Source: Perkinsus olseni (taxonomy: Eukaryota; Perkinsozoa; Perkinsida; Perkinsidae). Taken from it: a stretch of DNA of 18,737 nucleotides. This document shows, piece after piece, positions 18,011-18,737 of this stretch. The stretch covers positions 1-18,737 of the forward strand of contig JABANP010000762.1 in the NCBI GenBank assembly GCA_013115135.1, given 5' to 3'. The position numbers and the translations under genes were made by a program. Under the pieces are notes generated by a model. It was not told the origin of the DNA and ran no database searches. It saw only the letters and a list, made by a program, of their open reading frames with translations. Position 1 is the stretch's first letter, and the number at the start of each line of letters is the position of its first letter.

Positions 18011-18737
18011 AAGACTTCATGATACGGCTCCCAAGCTTGTGAATTGGTGCGGTCAGGTCCAAGGCCAGGAGGCTCGGTCCAACGTCGGCGTGCCCTGATC
18101 AACTGGCAGACGAAGCAATGCCTCACCAAGGAGCGGACATCAACACGCACTCGGGGCAGAAAGAACTGATTATAAATAGAGCTCACCGTCGACCTGACAT
18201 TACCATGCCGGCTGGTCCTGTGCGAGTCAAGGCACACTTTCGCACGGAAGGCTCGGCATCGTTCATTCTTGGGAACAACGGGCAGGTAAGTACAACCTCC
18301 ATCAGCTGAGCCATTTCGGAAGGAATATACGCCACTGGTGTCATCATACACATAGGGACCGGCACAGGTTGTCGTCGGCGGCGTCATCTGCAGTTGCAGC
18401 GAGCGGACGAAACAGGTGACATTATCATCTTCGACTTGAGTGTCCTCAATCCTCTTCGCTGACGGCCGCAGGGCATTGAATACCCGGCGCAGATAGAGGA
18501 AGTCGTTGAGCACACCGTTCACATCCCAGTTGTTCTCACAGAGGCTCTCTACAATGGGCTTCGGCTGCTGTTCATCGGCAGCGGGGTCGGCCGCGAAACA
18601 CGAGACCAGACAATCGGAGGTTGGCAGAGCATTCAGGATGGTGTAAATGTCGACATCATGAGCATCTTCTCCTATCAGCTCCGCCCCCTCAGATCTCATG
18701 ATCCAAGAGAGACCTGCTGCATCTGACTGTGGCTCAG
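18005..18737 (-). CDS. Pol fragment: integrase zinc-binding domain and start of the core
   Basis: The frame is open from the window edge; as interrupted it ends at a stop at 17986 inside the insertion. It begins in a Q-S-D-A-A-G-L-S segment like the end of the RNase H/linker region. It passes YLRRVFNALRPSAKR and reaches an H-x4-H...C-x2-C integrase zinc finger (HRTSRHG, then HCFVCQ). The segment ends at HEVFVD, whose Asp is the first of the integrase D,D,E triad. The mature product would be the nuclear integrase of the element. It is now cut by the nested insertion, so it cannot make a whole enzyme unless the insertion is spliced out. Confidence 0.8.

Larger units (their letters stand above)
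14704..18737 (-). mobile_element. LTR retrotransposon (BEL/Pao-like), 3' part of pol, interrupted
   Basis: The minus strand carries the end of a pol polyprotein running off the right edge. It holds the region after RNase H, the integrase zinc finger, the split integrase core and a C-terminal DUF5641-like region. Order and spacing fit BEL/Pao elements, although a Ty3-type element is not excluded. Gag, protease and reverse transcriptase would lie beyond 18737. No internal stop is seen in the two host segments, so the copy was probably intact until the 15590-18004 insertion. Confidence 0.75.

Overview
This is a eukaryotic window, and its genes are hidden from plain ORF reading because almost every gene is cut by many tiny GT-AG introns, mostly 40-50 bp with 46 bp the commonest. 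Splicing these by eye, with phase checked at each junction, gives continuous proteins. Recognisable products are BBS9/PTHB1 (BBSome, cilia), the GINS subunit Psf3 (replication), a brawnin/UQCC6-like micropeptide (respiratory complex III) and NDOR1/Tah18 (cytosolic Fe-S assembly). The BBSome gene implies a flagellated cell. Intron style, roughly balanced base composition, dense gene packing and a BEL/Pao-like retroelement suggest a protist, perhaps a Perkinsus-like alveolate. The organism is an inference; I see no marker gene that fixes it.

Layout. 1-1997 (+): 3' part of a coiled-coil gene, probably MAP65/Ase1/PRC1-like, with a tRNA-Phe(GAA) on the opposite strand inside one of its introns. 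2061-11691 (-): five genes in a row on the minus strand, read as NDOR1 (9125-11691), UQCC6-like (8656-8978), GINS3/Psf3 (7230-8530), BBS9 (2841-7001) and an unrecognised 187-aa protein (2061-2816). Gaps are only 24-228 bp. 11692-12360 is the one divergent intergenic region. 12361-12788 (+) is a small probable membrane protein. It converges, 8 bp apart, on an unrecognised membrane-protein gene (12797 to at least 13839, -).

13840-18737 is mobile-element territory: a decayed tyrosine-recombinase-like fragment (14013-14378, -) and the integrase half of an LTR retrotransposon (-, running off the right edge). That integrase is split at its first catalytic Asp by a 2,415-bp insertion with TG...CA ends and a 6-bp target-site duplication. 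Removing the insertion restores the reading frame exactly.

The genes share no pathway; the cluster is housekeeping plus cilium. The points most worth a second look are the brawnin homologue outside animals, the nested insertion, a 23-nt near-identical motif shared by introns of two different genes (possible introner), and the two or three well-formed genes I cannot name.
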